A DNA stretch of 6,608 bases. Source: an uncultured Clostridium sp. (GTDB lineage: Bacteria; Bacillota; Clostridia; Peptostreptococcales; Peptostreptococcaceae). The translations under genes and the position numbers were made by a program. Below are positions 5,586 through 6,608 of the stretch, one piece after another. The notes below the pieces were generated by a model. It saw only the letters and a list, made by a program, of their open reading frames with translations, was not told where the DNA came from and ran no database searches. The stretch is taken from contig UQCY01000102.1 in the NCBI GenBank assembly GCA_900539645.1, positions 1 through 6,608 on the forward strand, given 5' to 3'. Each line of letters opens with the position of its first letter. Position 1 is the stretch's first letter.

Positions 5586-5611
5586 AAAAAGCGCCACGAG
5601 GACAGCTTTTT
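5586..5611 (-). terminator. Hairpin directly after the beta-helix gene
   Basis: AAAAAGC (5586-5592) pairs with GCTTTTT (5605-5611) around a 12-base loop that is strikingly G/C-rich for this window. On the minus strand it begins six bases after the stop codon and ends in T5, so it could be a first terminator for that gene, backed by the one at 5523-5579. Confidence 0.45.
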
Positions 5612-5617
5612 GATTAT

Positions 5618-6608
5618 TTATTTAGTTGTTGTTTCTGGTTGTGTTGGTTTTTCTGGTTCTACTGGTTTTGGAAGAGGACCTTTTTCTCCATTTATTGTAC
5701 ATTTATCATTTCCTAGTATTATATCACCATCTATTGTACATCCTTCATGTGTTAAAGTTGCTCCTAATCCATCTCCATCATTTCCCCACATATATACAGC
5801 TGGATATGGATCATTTTTATTACCATCTTTAATTGTTACATTCTTTAATTCTACATTTGATGGGTATTGATATCCTCCACCCCTATTTCCAATTATCAAA
5901 CCTCCACAAGGGACTTCATTACCAGTTTTCCAATTTTCATTTATGTAGTTGTTTTGGTCTTTATATTTATCATCAATTATATTAGTAATAGTAGTATTTG
6001 ATATAGTCGCTGTACCCCCTCTAACTATAATACCTTGATAATCGCTATTAACAGTACTATTGTTCATATAAAACTTACATGGTACATTTATAAGAATCGC
6101 ATCACCACCTACATTACTAGTCATATTAATTGTAGAACCCTCTATATTAAAAATAGAATTATAATTAGCTAGTTCTCCAGCATTTGTTCCTATACAGTAA
6201 ACATAAGCACTTATAGTTGAGTCAATTATATTAATAGTTGCATTTTCACCGATTGCATATACACCTGTAGTTTCTGATGTATACACAACATCTTCTAAAT
6301 TAAATGTTCCATCTTTACCTACTGATATACATGAATTTGTTGGTGATATTGAATTTAAGTTAAGTTTTCCATTTTTAATAGTTAGTGTCTGATTAACTCC
6401 TATAGATTCTATTGGTGCTTTTGTATCCTTATCAAATTTTATTTTTTTTGAATCTAAAGTATAATTATTTAAGTTTATAGTTGTTTCTCCAGAAGGCGAT
6501 AACTTCATTACTTTAGATAAAGTTATATCATTAGCTAATACTATAGTTTCACCTTTTTTAGCATTTTTGCTATTTTTCAATGATATGCAACTTTGCTCAG
6601 CTAATTTA
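5618..6608 (-). CDS. Surface-type parallel beta-helix protein, 3' part only
   Basis: The frame is open through the right edge (K-L-A-E-Q-S-C-I-S precedes the TTG at 6580, which has no ribosome binding site), so the N-terminus, including any signal peptide, lies outside. The visible 329 residues are rich in Asn, Thr, Ile and Gly. They contain about eight rungs of the right-handed beta-helix type, such as TLTIKNGKLNLNS, ATINIIDSTIS, FNIEGSTINMTS, ATISNTTITNI and ATLTHEGCTIDGD. The opening KKGETIVLANDITLS resembles the start of pectate-lyase-like adhesin repeats. The last 20 residues form a Pro/Thr/Glu tail (PKPVEPEKPTQPETTTK) ending at TAA 5620-5618, with no LPXTG or other anchor after it. An adhesin or secreted polysaccharide-binding protein is plausible; no catalytic site is recognisable. 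Seven cysteines are unusual for an exported Gram-positive protein. Confidence 0.75.
   Translation of the reverse strand, partial: KLAEQSCISLKNSKNAKKGETIVLANDITLSKVMKLSPSGETTINLNNYTLDSKKIKFDKDTKAPIESIGVNQTLTIKNGKLNLNSISPTNSCISVGKDGTFNLEDVVYTSETTGVYAIGENATINIIDSTISAYVYCIGTNAGELANYNSIFNIEGSTINMTSNVGGDAILINVPCKFYMNNSTVNSDYQGIIVRGGTATISNTTITNIIDDKYKDQNNYINENWKTGNEVPCGGLIIGNRGGGYQYPSNVELKNVTIKDGNKNDPYPAVYMWGNDGDGLGATLTHEGCTIDGDIILGNDKCTINGEKGPLPKPVEPEKPTQPETTTK

Noticed and set aside
5541..5870. A 109-codon open frame on the + strand over the end of the beta-helix gene
   Set aside because: It begins in the loop of the 5523-5579 terminator, is antisense to the beta-helix coding pattern, and lacks a ribosome binding site.
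6578..6580. TTG at 6580 as the start of the beta-helix gene
   Set aside because: The frame stays open to the window edge, no ribosome binding site precedes the TTG, and the preceding residues fit the domain start.

Overview
The window is AT-rich, with strong GGAGG-type ribosome binding sites, short intergenic gaps and U-tract terminators. It also carries a selenocysteine tRNA gene. Together these suggest the chromosome of a strictly anaerobic, low-GC Gram-positive bacterium of the Clostridia/Tissierellia type. A Peptostreptococcaceae- or Peptoniphilaceae-like host would fit, but the genus cannot be settled from this sequence. There is no phage, insertion sequence or CRISPR array.

Left part (1-1860, mostly + strand). 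The first codons of a gene leaving to the left (minus strand) are followed by a divergent control region with three TACAAAT-type half-sites. Next come a lipoprotein with a ComEC-type metallo-beta-lactamase domain (241-1083), a 230-base gap holding a decayed coding remnant that resembles an RCK_C/TrkA_C domain end, and a small P-loop kinase-like ATPase (1314-1799). This unit closes on a bidirectional terminator at 1801-1850.

Middle part (1878-4021, minus strand). Reading from right to left: a membrane-anchored NusG domain II protein, uracil-DNA glycosylase (ung), the selenocysteine tRNA gene (selC) with its own promoter and terminator, and tcdA, the cyclic-t6A tRNA dehydratase. Two of these serve tRNA or translation (selC, tcdA) and one DNA repair (ung). 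The NusG_II protein fits better with the divergent apbE than with ung.

Right part (4022-6608). The + strand apbE (FAD:protein FMN transferase) shares a 235-base divergent promoter region with the NusG_II gene, a pairing that suggests extracytoplasmic flavin-based redox chemistry. Downstream of apbE, a good promoter and a strong terminator about 130 bases apart could define a small RNA. The window ends with the 3' part of a minus-strand gene for a secreted parallel beta-helix surface protein that stops in a proline-rich tail.

No large undescribed system is evident. The best leads are a clamp-binding-like pentapeptide at the extreme C-terminus of Ung, the small RNA candidate at about 5452-5579, the calcium-loop-like insertion in ApbE, the lipoprotein ComEC-type hydrolase, the RCK_C-like remnant, and an acceptor-stem mismatch in the selenocysteine tRNA.
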